Assembly: GCA_024699855.1 (NCBI GenBank)
Contig: JAMPIQ010000001.1
Coordinates: 15,128,001 to 15,192,000, forward strand
Direction: 5' to 3'
Length of the DNA stretch: 64,000 nucleotides
Origin: Aphelenchoides besseyi
Lineage: Eukaryota; Nematoda; Chromadorea; Rhabditida; Aphelenchoididae
Below are positions 55,369 to 64,000 of this stretch, piece after piece. Numbering within the stretch: the first letter of the stretch is position 1; every line of letters starts with the position of its first letter. Under the pieces are notes generated by a model, which worked only from the letters and a program-made list of their open reading frames with translations, did not search any database and was not told the DNA's origin. A program made the translations under genes and the position numbers.

Positions 55369-57411
55369 GGAGTATACTAAACTATTGGATCGTGTGCAAT
55401 CACAATGGCAAGAGACCGATCAGAACGATGCGCTCATTGGCAAGTACTTTCTGTCTGCTTAATAAACGGCCTTCGATTCGTCTTCTTCACACGCCTTCAT
55501 AATTTTCATTGTTCGAAATTTGTTTCACAAATAAATTTGAGTTTCCATCATAATCTCTTCAGGTTCTTTATTGATTTCCAACAACAGAAACGCGGTTTCC
55601 TCTTTGCTTGTTGTCTCTTTAAAGCCTGTACTTCTATCATATTCTCCGCGACGTTTAAGTTTATTGTGTGATCTCTTTCTATCTCTCTACGTTGTAATTA
55701 ACAAGTCCGAAAGAATCTTTCCACACATCCAAAAACTACTCATGCCGCACCGTGTATTTCTTTGAAGGTCTCAGCAATTGTTTCTTGAGATTTATTTCGT
55801 CGCTATATGAAAAATCAAAACACGTTAAACAAATTTTAAGAAAAGAATTAACAATACGATAGGAAGAAAAATTCGAGAGTATTTACTTCCAAATGACCAA
55901 TTTCTTCCAGTTTAATTTATTTTATATCAAAATTTTTGGCTTCAACATCTTTGCCATGAAACAAAACTTCCGAAGCATCTTCAGCAGATCAGGAGGATCG
56001 ATGGTATTTCAAGTTAATGGCAGCGTACGCACTTTCAGTTTTATTGTATATTAAATTTAACCGTACGCTAGCACAATCGGATTCATGAATGCATCCAACT
56101 GTGAAATGTAACTTATGATTATCGGATTTCCACCTTTACGTGAACGTTACCAAATTTCTTTTTCCGGAACAGGTAAATTACGATTTTAGTGTTGAACAAC
56201 ACAACAATTTTTGGCGCGCATGAAGACTGGTATTCCGTTATTTTTTAGACATCACAACCGGAGTCAAAAACTCATGATGTATCGTGGAAATTGAATTCCG
56301 TAATTTCGAGTTTTTAAATTGGACCATAACACGTTTTATAGTCTTTGATTAATTGATTGTATTAAGAGAAAAATTAATTCAGCACTTCAAAAATGGGTTT
56401 CAGTAACAATAATCTAATTCTTTTGTAAGAGCTTGCCCTTGTGTTCGGGCACTTCCTTTCGAAGATGTTTAGAACCCTCAAACTTGGGTTAATAAACCTT
56501 TATTAAGAAAAAAAGGAACGGCACGACAACCAGATCCTCGAAAAAATTAGAAACGAACAAAATAAAAAAGGGGAACAAGGCAAACAGAACAGCAAACACC
56601 AGAAAACAAAATGGAATCGTCGTGCGAAGAGGTGTGAATAAGCTAAAGAAGAGAAAAGAAAGGGAAGAGGTGACGCTTCGCCAGTCGTTTGGTTTTCGCG
56701 TTTAGACATGACAGTTTGTATGTCGGATTTTTTACATGTTATCCAGAATCAAAGCGAGTGCTTCAAATGTTGATTGTCTAAAAAGGCGTACAGCATCTTC
56801 TCGGCGTTTAATAAATGACAAGTTGTTGTGCATAATTTTGCAGATAGACTGAAACAGCGCTTTTGCAACTCTACCGCCGTTTTTGGAACAATCAGGAACC
56901 GAAAGCAATTAGATTTTTGTTTTTAGAGCTTTATCGTTCGGTTATTGTCTCCAAGTGCATTATGAACATGTCATGCGAACGAGAGCTGGAGCTGTTGTCG
57001 TTCGGTTCTGCTACGTGTCTATTTCGTAATCCGAGCACAATCAGACCTAAGACTTCTTTTACAGTCATGTGCATCGCGTCGGTGAGATGAGAAGTGCCAT
57101 TAGAAGTGTGCTACGAAACATGAAGAGCTGAAGCGGAGAAAACAAGATGGTGAAAAGCTCAACACAAAAAAGAAAGCAACTGAAATTTTTTATCTGTGCA
57201 GAAGCATTCCGTTCGATACTTTTTATTGTTTGTTTGAATAGATAAAATCTTGAAGTTTATTGCCGTGAGAAGTGGCATTTGATTGTGACAAAGAACATTT
57301 AACGCCTTCCTGATAGTGGTTGTCTGACATCTTGGTTGCTCTATTTGATGACGATTCATTTTCAGTCTCTTTGATTGTCGATCAGTTGGTTGTTCGAGCC
57401 TAATTGTTGGA
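55369..57411. other. Unannotated AT-rich region with LTR-like sequence
   Basis: About 2 kb with no gene. An open but stop-broken minus-strand stretch near 56200-55880 might be more helicase debris; I cannot prove it. An LTR-like sequence with the third SL1-like copy lies at 56477-56709. 56860-57400 contains short frames without motifs and presumably the promoter of the next gene. Confidence 0.35.
56477..56498 (-). repeat. SL1-like sequence (copy 3)
   Basis: Read on the minus strand, 20 of 22 positions match C. elegans SL1; only positions 7 and 9 differ. The same two changes occur in all three copies of the window, so they share an ancestor. The sequence downstream on the minus strand (GGTTCTAAACATC) does not match the flanks of copies 1 and 2. 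No gag frame or primer-binding site is seen nearby. Confidence 0.75.
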
Positions 57412-57723
57412 ATGTCCACGATAGCAAACGTTGAAGATCGCTACGGAACAACAATTTGGATTGTGATGTAGGTTTTGTTCTTGCTCCTAATTACCGTTGG
57501 ATTCTTCAGAATTGGAATTAGTGGAAGTCTCGTCCTCATTGCTGGTATTTTGTTTTGGAGTTTTCGTAAACACTTTGCTCCACCGACTGCTGGTCAGTTC
57601 AGTTCGACAAACGTGCAGACAGAAAGTCAGAAGCTAATCGATAAGAAGAAACAAAAGGTCGGTGTGTTGGAGATGAGTGACTTGAGTTTGTTTCCAGATC
57701 AGAAAGCTGCCGTGGGACATTGA
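57412..57723 (+). CDS. Small single-pass membrane protein
   Basis: Two exons (57412-57467, 57510-57723) join in phase and encode 89 residues. A polar N-terminus with MSTIANVEDRYG precedes a single membrane span (IWIVIIGISGSLVLIAGILF) with a basic stop-transfer (FRKH). The cytoplasmic tail is hydrophilic (KLIDKKKQKVGVLEMSDLSL). It looks like a type III/I mini membrane protein; no family recognised. The next gene on the same strand starts 177 bp after its stop, so they may be an operon. Confidence 0.6.
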
Positions 57724-57899
57724 CATTTTGGATTCGAACTCGGACAGAAAGAACGAGAAGTCGTTTATTGTCTTCGATTAGTTGTTCATAAATGTTCTTT
57801 TATTTGATGTTCACCTTTGCATAATCTTTTTGTTGCTTGAGTTCGACTTTGAGTCATTCACGGCAGAGGTTTTCTGTCTGTTTGGCTGCTCTTGACGGA

Positions 57900-58908
57900 A
57901 TGGAACGTTCATGGTTTCAGATCATTTTTCTGTGCATCGTCGTGATTCAACTTGTTGCTTCAGTTTTGATAACGCAAGAAGAGATCGATAAGAATACGGC
58001 TAGTGAGTACAATCCACTAGATCAGGACACCCGCTTTTTAGAGATTACACAGAAATTCATCACTGCGCTTTGTATCATCGTTGTGCCTAATCTGGCGATC
58101 TTCGCAGCTCTGGGTTGGATCATATTTTCGACGCGTGGATACGAGAAAGAAGCGCTGAAGTTGGCTGAGAAGTTGCCGACTCTGCGCACTGAATGCGATG
58201 AACTTCGTCTACGTTATTGGCGTTGCTTGCGCGAGGAGCGTCTTTACGTCCAACGCAATCACGAGTACGATGTGAGTTGACAATCTGGCAGTTTGACTCA
58301 AAAGCCGTTCAGGTGTTGTGTAATGAGAATCGTGCTCGAGCCGAGAGAATCGTTGAGGACATCAAGGCGGAAATCAAGGAGATGCGAAAGGAGGGAAAAC
58401 GTGGAGCATTGCGTTTGAATCGTCTTCCCTATTACGAACAGGAGTACGAGCAGTTGAAGTTCGATGCACACGACGCTCGAGCCAAAGCTTTGAAGGCCAT
58501 GAACGAGACGATGCACGGAGCTGAAAAGAAGCGAAGACATGAACAGGATGAGGAGGAGAAACGCGCCAAACGTCGGCAGGAGATGCACAAACAACAAATG
58601 GCCGTGAGTCTCCATTTAGTTTTGTCGTGTTAATCGACGGAGTTTAGAACCGTCAATCGTACTTCAAACGAGCTGTAGGTCGTGCACATCACACTCAACG
58701 CGAGTCGCCGTTCGATGAAGAAGCGACGGTTGGTGGCCAGACGACGATCGCTCGTCGCAAACCACAAATCGAAACCAAACACAAAGACGAGACCCAAAGC
58801 CCGTGGGAGGGAAATGAAGCGAGTCAATTGATGAAATCAAAGGCCAATAAAACGGAAACGGTGGCCAAATCGCGTAAGGCGAACGATCCATTCAACAACG
58901 ATGATTGA
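57900..58908 (+). CDS. Two-span membrane protein with coiled coil
   Basis: Three exons (57900-58271, 58313-58603, 58648-58908) encode 307 residues. Two membrane spans near the N-terminus (IIFLCIVVIQLVASVLI; FITALCIIVVPNLAIFAALG) flank a short loop. Then follows a long, highly charged coiled coil rich in Glu/Arg/Lys (for example EKKRRHEQDEEEKRAKRRQE) and a polar tail ending NDPFNNDD. The layout suggests an organelle-membrane tether or scaffold with a cytoplasmic rod. I do not recognise the family. AATAAA follows at about 58922. Confidence 0.65.
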
Positions 58909-59016
58909 AATTGTGTGTAGAGAAATAAAATTTCGTTTAAAAGCATGTGACTGGAATACGGTCGTTTAATTGCTTATCTACAAGACAAAAAAGCGAACGA
59001 GATCGAAAGACGTAGA

Positions 59017-59633
59017 TCAGAAGTACTTGGCTGTTCGTTCCTTGGTTGTCATCTGACTGTTTTCCTTGTTCTCGGTATTCGCAGCTGTAAACTGAGATTG
59101 AGAACAGAGATTGAGAGAAAGCTCACAGTTGTGGTATCCCAGTGGAATCTGTCCGTCGCACAACGTGATGCTATCAGGTTCGCTCTGGCTTTCTGTGTTG
59201 ATGAATTCGGGAGTTTCTTTTGAGTTCCGTTCTCTCAACATGTCGACCTGAACAATGGGAATGAATGAATGGCTAGCTATGAAACCGACCGTTTTCTTCA
59301 TCGTCTGTAGGTCCAAGTTCATTTGCGAAAGAGCAGATTCGATGTGATGTCGATCGAGTTCGTCAGTTTTTTTATCAGTCATCTCGTCGAAAGCGGCAGT
59401 TCCCAAACAAGCAGCAAAAAGCGACATCGTATATGTCAAAGCAACTCGAGTTTCCTGAAATTTCTTAAATGTGCCAACAAAATTGAACTCACTTCTTCCA
59501 TCTCTTGTCCGTGAGGCAAAATACCGTCGATGATACTGTTGACCGTTTCCTCGGACAGGACAATCGATTCAATTAACTCTTCCATCTTCTGAATAGCATA
59601 ATCGTGAGTGTCATTCATGGTTTCAGTTGACAT
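59017..59633 (-). CDS. Uncharacterised helical protein
   Basis: Two main exons (59633-59493, 59454-59017) give up to 192 residues. The N-terminal 110 residues are helical (AIQKMEELIESIVLSEETVN; TRVALTYTMSLFAACLGTAA; DRHHIESALSQMNLDLQTMK); the rest is polar. The central pattern weakly recalls C1D/Sas10-type exosome adaptors, but I would not assign it. A 42-nt in-frame stretch before GTCGACATG (ends TTGTTCAG) may be a further intron, which would leave 178 residues. A second acceptor near 59085 would change the C-terminus, so the end is uncertain. Confidence 0.5.
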
Positions 59634-59935
59634 AAAAACAACTCGATCACATTTTGTGAGACAATAATCATTTTGCTTTCTGCAACAAACAAGCTTCTGT
59701 TAAGGACGAGTAGATTTGACCAAAGTAGACAACTCCAACGAGCTCTTTAAATAGTCGTTATTGACATTCAAATCAGAAGGCCAATCTGTGACCGTTGTTT
59801 TCAATGTTCTGCGAACAAGTTCTGAGCTTTGATGTCAGTTCTGATCTTCAATTCAAATACCAAAAGATTTGATCACAGCTGTTTGTATCATTTATTTCGA
59901 AACCTTGCAATTGGTTGTCACAGTTGAAAGATCAG

Positions 59936-61218
59936 TTAGCCTGTAGTGTTTGTCTGAGTGGCTATCGACTTGGAACAAACAGTCGCCGTAGTTTCAGTGG
60001 AGAGTGTGCGGACTTGGAGTTTCTCGTCTTCTTCGGCTAACGATGAGTAGTTGATCGGATGATGAAGACCATCAGTGACGTTGGTGTTCAACGGAAACAA
60101 CCATAAACCCCAACCGTAGACTGTACGATAATTTGACCAACAGCCAAAATTATAGTTCGCTTGTGGATCTCCACTAGATACAAATAGAAGAATTAAGATG
60201 AAGAGACTCACCGAATAATCGGAATCTTTGCTTGTTCGCAGGTTGTCTCGTTAAGTGCAATCAACTGAAGATGATAAATGAGCAGTTCGCCCAACGGGAA
60301 ATAGCCGAAAATCGCGTGTGGAATCATGCAAACGATAATTTGAACGACATCGTCGAACTCGCTTGACCATTTCTGATGAGCGAAGTAACGGACAATAGGC
60401 TCAATGGAAGTAACAAGTGACCTGAATTGCCGAGCTAGAGACCATTCTTGAGAAGTACAAACCAGACGATCAACGCGACTTCGTAAGCGATGTAGAGCAC
60501 AAAGAACTTGTAATTCGAATGACTGACACACTTGTTAATCCACGGACAATGATGATCGAAACGCACCACACAAAAACCACAGGAAGAGCAATGGTGAGAA
60601 CGATCGGGTTTCAGAAGCGAACATTGATAGCAGTAACTGAAATCTTCACATGAAGATCTTTCTATTTCCAGCCTACCGAAAGCGTCCGTAGTAATCGGTC
60701 TCAGCGAATTCGAGTTTCTTTGCCAAAACCACAGGAGCCAAAAGCGCGTATTGCTGTTGCATTTGTTCGACTGTCGATCGATCGGGCATGTAGCGGCCAT
60801 TCTCTTGAGGAGTCAGTTTCTTGATTTCGCTGTCAGTTTCTTCATTGACCTACAAACAAAGTTGAAAGAAGCCGAGAGATCGAGTACTTTGTATTGATCA
60901 GGAACACGGGCAATCGGAGCTCGAATTGTCTCAACCAATGACCAAAATGTCATAAAAATGAGCGTATGATAGATAACAAGGTAGATGGAGATCTGAAGAG
61001 CACTAGTCAGCATTCTCCCGCAAACAATAAAGACGTAAACATAATATCTAAACTACCAATGAAGCAGTTGGGAAGCAGCGGACCTACGAGTAAGTAGCAG
61101 CAATCAGTTGAGCAATGAGCATGAGGTTGAGTAGAAGATGGAGTAGATAACCGCGAATCGGATGTCTTGCTCGAACTCCACGCACGTACGTGTAAATGTG
61201 CGTATACCAAGAAACCAT
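59936..61218 (-). CDS. DHHC-type palmitoyltransferase (ZDHHC2/15/20-like)
   Basis: Membrane S-acyltransferase that attaches palmitate to protein cysteines. Six exons (61218-61088, 61047-60888, 60849-60677, 60636-60463, 60421-60212, 60173-59936) give 361 residues. Two N-terminal spans (LLHLLLNLMLIAQLIAATYS; LVIYHTLIFMTFWSLV), the cysteine-rich domain YCYQCSLLKPDRSHHCSSCG with catalytic DHHCPWINKCV, then NYKFFVLYIAYEVALIVW and a further span, and a cytoplasmic tail. KPDRSHHC and PWINKCV match the ZDHHC2/15/20 group. Cys, His and the zinc ligands are all present. The C-terminus has the P-I-I-R-G-D region before the variable tail, which ends in Thr/Ser-rich sequence. Substrates unknown. Confidence 0.92.
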
Positions 61219-61997
61219 TTGAGTTGACAACCGACTTTCTAGCGGGCCAAATGAAATAATGATCAAAGTTAATGAACCACAAACTGATGGTTGTTTGCTG
61301 ATATCGAATCAACAATACCTTAGGGTTAGGTAGTGCCTTTTGTCTAACTTAATGGTCTGCTCAACAAACAATTACTCAGTTTCAAGATCACCACGATTGC
61401 AAATAACAAAGAGGTTTTTGTCGATGAAGATCTAACGGTTTATGGAAGTGTGTAGCGGCTGTTTTGCCTGAAGATCAATTCAATTATGTCAATTGTATCC
61501 GCGACTTAAATAGACTACTTTTCACTTTTTTTACGTGAACATCGACCTCCGATTTGCTTAAGTCTGGACCAACATATTTTCTTCACAGTCCCACATTCAT
61601 CTTTGCAAGATCGTTTGTTGTAATTTTAATCAGAAACAAGTTGACCGTTTTTTGTTTATTTTGCATCAAGGATTCTTGCCGATGATCAACTCGAAATGAG
61701 TTATGCACATGTTGGACATCACTATGAAGCTAATCATACACGAAGTGTACACTTATGTTTCAAATGGTCTCTTTTCGTCGTTCAAATTATTTTTGAGGCT
61801 TGTAGTCAAAGTAGTCACTTGTTTGTTGAGCTGCACTTCCTGCGCGCAACAGACGAGATGTCCTGAATTTCTATGTCGGGAGTTTTAAGTTGGACAAATT
61901 TGATCATAACTAGTTAATTAGACAGATTCTGAGCGATTATTTTTATAGAACATAGACAAACAATCATGTTTTCGATTAGGAAGCACTCGACTTGCAA
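61219..61997. other. Intergenic between divergent genes
   Basis: About 780 bp shared by the divergent DHHC (-) and EndoU (+) genes. I see no gene in it apart from the promoter element at its right end. Confidence 0.45.
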
Positions 61998-62005
61998 TAT
62001 AAAAG
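61998..62005 (+). promoter_or_regulatory. TATA box of the EndoU gene
   Basis: TATAAAAG, 44 bp upstream of the ATG of the EndoU gene. At the usual spacing, transcription would start near 62028 and leave a leader of only about 15 nt. Confidence 0.5.
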
Positions 62006-62041
62006 GCCAATGTTCTTTTTGTCTTCTTCATTAACAGAAAG

Positions 62042-63371
62042 ATGACCACTCATTCGTGTGTTGTCGTTGTGCTTCTACTTTTCGTCCAATTAGCTGGAGC
62101 CGTGAAATCAATTCCGAAATGCACTCTAGATACTCCAGGTTAACTAACCAAACTTCGTTCCATTTAATCTTCAATTCTTAGGTAAAATACCAACTTTTGG
62201 GCAACTTTTTGCGACGATGAGAAGGGACGATCCTGAAAAGCCCGATATACTAGATATCGACATTGATTATAGAAAGCACTACAGTGATAAGTCGGTATCT
62301 GAGTGTCCTTTTTTCTAATCGTTTTAGATTGTTCCGAAGTGTTAACAACGATATGATGAGATCTGGAAGTTTTTTGCGTTTATACGAGTTTTTGCGAGCT
62401 TATGCGGACAACAACATCCATCCAACTGAAGGTTATGTCGCAAAGTTTGAGGAGTTCTTGGACTTTGCAGTAAAAAGTCGTCCTTTTGCACTGCTAATTG
62501 AGTACTTCAAACTATGTCGTAAACTTGTCGTTTCACTATTTTGTTGATGATTTAACCATAGAGCATCCCTGGTTCACTACACCACTTCCAGAAGGAGTGA
62601 CTAGAGGCGAAGAATTAAAACCGATATTGAGACAACTGTGGTGGGATAAGTTGTACTTCGACAACGTAAATTACCGACCGTTTGTTCACGTGTTTTTTGG
62701 ACAAAAGCAAACCGAAGTGGAACAAAGCTCAGCAGGCACACGAAACAACGAATATCGAGCAAGTGGACTACACAGTTGGGTGAGTATTAACGTCCATCGC
62801 TATAGTATTGTTCTGTTATAGGTTGGACTGTTTTATCGCGAACGAAGCAGGAAACACAAAGCCAAATATTTGCATCCATGGGATAAACACTATGTATGCC
62901 AGTTATCTAATTCAGTTGAATATTCCAGTTTAGGATGTCGTTGCAAATGTTCGAGTTGAACTGATGAGTTCAATTGAGGGCCGAGTATATGGGAAAGGAA
63001 CAAGCGGAATGTTCATGAACACCTCGCCAGCTTTTGACTTCTCTATTTTTACAGCTGCTGTTTTGTACAGAGGCTCAGAAGGTGTCGAAAGAGGTCAAAC
63101 GCTGCGAACATTAGTATGTTTTTATGTTCAGGTTTTGACTCAAATTTTTTAGACTACCTCTATGTATGACTGTCCATTTCATCTTGACCACCGCTTGTAT
63201 TTTGACAATAACGGCGACATTAGAATTTCTACCATCTACCCGGTTCCTTACGTGCCTCCACAGGAAAGGTTGCATGAACTCGATGATTGCATCAATAGCT
63301 TCAATCTCCGAAACGTAGACTGCCCGCGAGCAGAACAACCGGGTGATCCGTTGCCTCTATCAGAACCATAA
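62042..63371 (+). CDS. Secreted EndoU-type poly(U)-specific endoribonuclease
   Basis: Secreted RNA-cleaving enzyme of the XendoU family. Seven exons (62042-62138, 62182-62290, 62328-62518, 62562-62779, 62822-62893, 62934-63113, 63153-63371) give 361 residues. A signal peptide (VVVVLLLFVQLAGAV) leads, followed by the helical part (LFRSVNNDMMRSGSF; TYEEF-like LRLYEFLRAYADN) and WF...LRQLWWDKLYF. Catalytic region: FVHVFFGQ and GLHSWVGLFYRER supply the two active-site His; GRVYGKGTSGMFMNTSPAFD holds a Lys near the expected place. Some nematode EndoU proteins act in RNA interference or development; this one lies outside the cell. A TATA box sits just upstream. Confidence 0.88.
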
Positions 63372-63817
63372 TCGATTTTATGACTTAATTAGTGGAATAA
63401 ATTTGAATGCTTGTTGGACGATCTATCCATGAAATGTGTTTTTGTAATCTTATGTTCTGATACATTGAAAAGCTTTGCGTTTATGTGCCAAGCTGACAAG
63501 CTCGTTACGAACAGAGCGACGCGACATGTTATTCTTCTAGCTATTTAAAGTCAACTGCTGAATTGAATGTTCAACTAAACAGCTTCACGTAAACTAAACG
63601 GTCATGTATCTTGTAAACTTCTCATCATCACTTTAATGAGCATTTTTAACGTTTAAAAGTAACGACAAAGAACTCGGACGTTTTCTGATCGTCTGCTAAT
63701 TGATGCAAAATTTGCAAACTTCAATTCGATTGTCCGGTTCTTCTTTCCTTCGGTCGCTCTGAAAGACAGCAGGTTCGCAGGATTCTTGGTTGTACGAGAA
63801 CTTCTTCTAGGACCGAA
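63372..63817. other. Intergenic, no gene
   Basis: 3' UTR of the EndoU gene (AATAAA near 63396) and the promoter side of the gene that runs off the window. Nothing else seen. Confidence 0.5.
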
Positions 63818-64000
63818 ATGTCGTTGCCGTTTTTGAACAATCGAAAAACGCTAAAATGGGAAATTACGAAGAAACGTTGCAGCGAAATGACTGCTGGAGA
63901 TACTTGGGCATCGCCCCTCTACGAGTTCTACCGCACCGATGGTCCGGTCAAGTTCTACGTCTCCGCGTTCGTCAACTCTCAAGAAACGGACAAACCAGTG
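63818..64000 (+). CDS. Start of a gene cut by the window edge
   Basis: An ATG at 63818 opens 61 codons that stay open to the end of the window (MSLPFLNNRKTLKWEITKKR, then a Trp/Tyr-rich WASPLYEFYRTDGPVKFYVS). Codon use resembles the genes around it. An alternative ATG at 63856 in another frame (MGNYEETL) is also open. I do not recognise the family from this part. Confidence 0.45.
   Translation, partial: MSLPFLNNRKTLKWEITKKRCSEMTAGDTWASPLYEFYRTDGPVKFYVSAFVNSQETDKPV

Noticed and set aside
1..64000. CRISPR arrays, bacterial operons or ribosome-binding sites
   Set aside because: No regularly spaced direct repeats; the introns and gene families show that this is a eukaryotic nuclear sequence.

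Overview
The window is nuclear DNA of a nematode; the species cannot be named from sequence alone. Three things support this. Gene families typical of nematodes are present: two serpentine chemoreceptors, a transthyretin-like secreted protein, a secreted EndoU protein, two casein-kinase-1/TTBK-like kinases and a close UNC-104 homologue. Genes are split by very short introns, mostly 35-45 nt, with GTGAGT/GTAAGT donors and TTTCAG/TTTTAG acceptors. A sequence 19-20/22 identical to the C. elegans SL1 spliced leader occurs three times. I rebuilt exon structures by hand from splice signals and reading phase; the main models close in frame.

Layout. 1-2.1 kb: little seen except tRNA-Asp(GTC). 2.6-9.1 kb (+): 24-exon unc-104/KIF1A kinesin-3. 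9.5-12.9 kb: transthyretin-like gene (-), regulator of microtubule dynamics (+), Ras-family GTPase (-). 14.8-17.8 kb (-): Spb1/FTSJ3 rRNA methyltransferase. 19.2-21.9 kb: prothymosin-like acidic protein (+), mitochondrial ribosomal protein L23 (-), short SET protein (+). 22-32.5 kb: unknown proteins, a serpentine receptor, a K2P-like channel with altered pores, a membrane protein and a USP-like protein. 33.9-39.7 kb: KLHL18-like (-), eIF2B-delta (-) and a tiny gene (-), divergent from a CK1-like kinase (+) with 34 bp between start codons.

40-57 kb is mainly a graveyard of mobile elements interrupted by two intact genes (CK1-like kinase 46.6-47.9 kb; serpentine receptor 48.6-50.0 kb). It holds a gag+env retroelement without pol, two BEL/Pao gag fragments, one with a tRNA-Arg-type primer-binding site, Helitron fragments and a frameshifted Gypsy reverse transcriptase. 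The SL1-like sequence sits at LTR ends here and is the most unusual signal in the window. 57.4-64 kb returns to genes: two small membrane-protein genes, an unknown protein, a DHHC palmitoyltransferase, a secreted EndoU ribonuclease and the start of another gene.

Functionally the region is a mix: axonal transport and microtubules (unc-104, RMD), ribosome production and translation (Spb1, mL23, eIF2B-delta), signalling (Ras, kinases, receptors, DHHC) and secreted proteins. Several same-strand neighbours are close enough to be operons.
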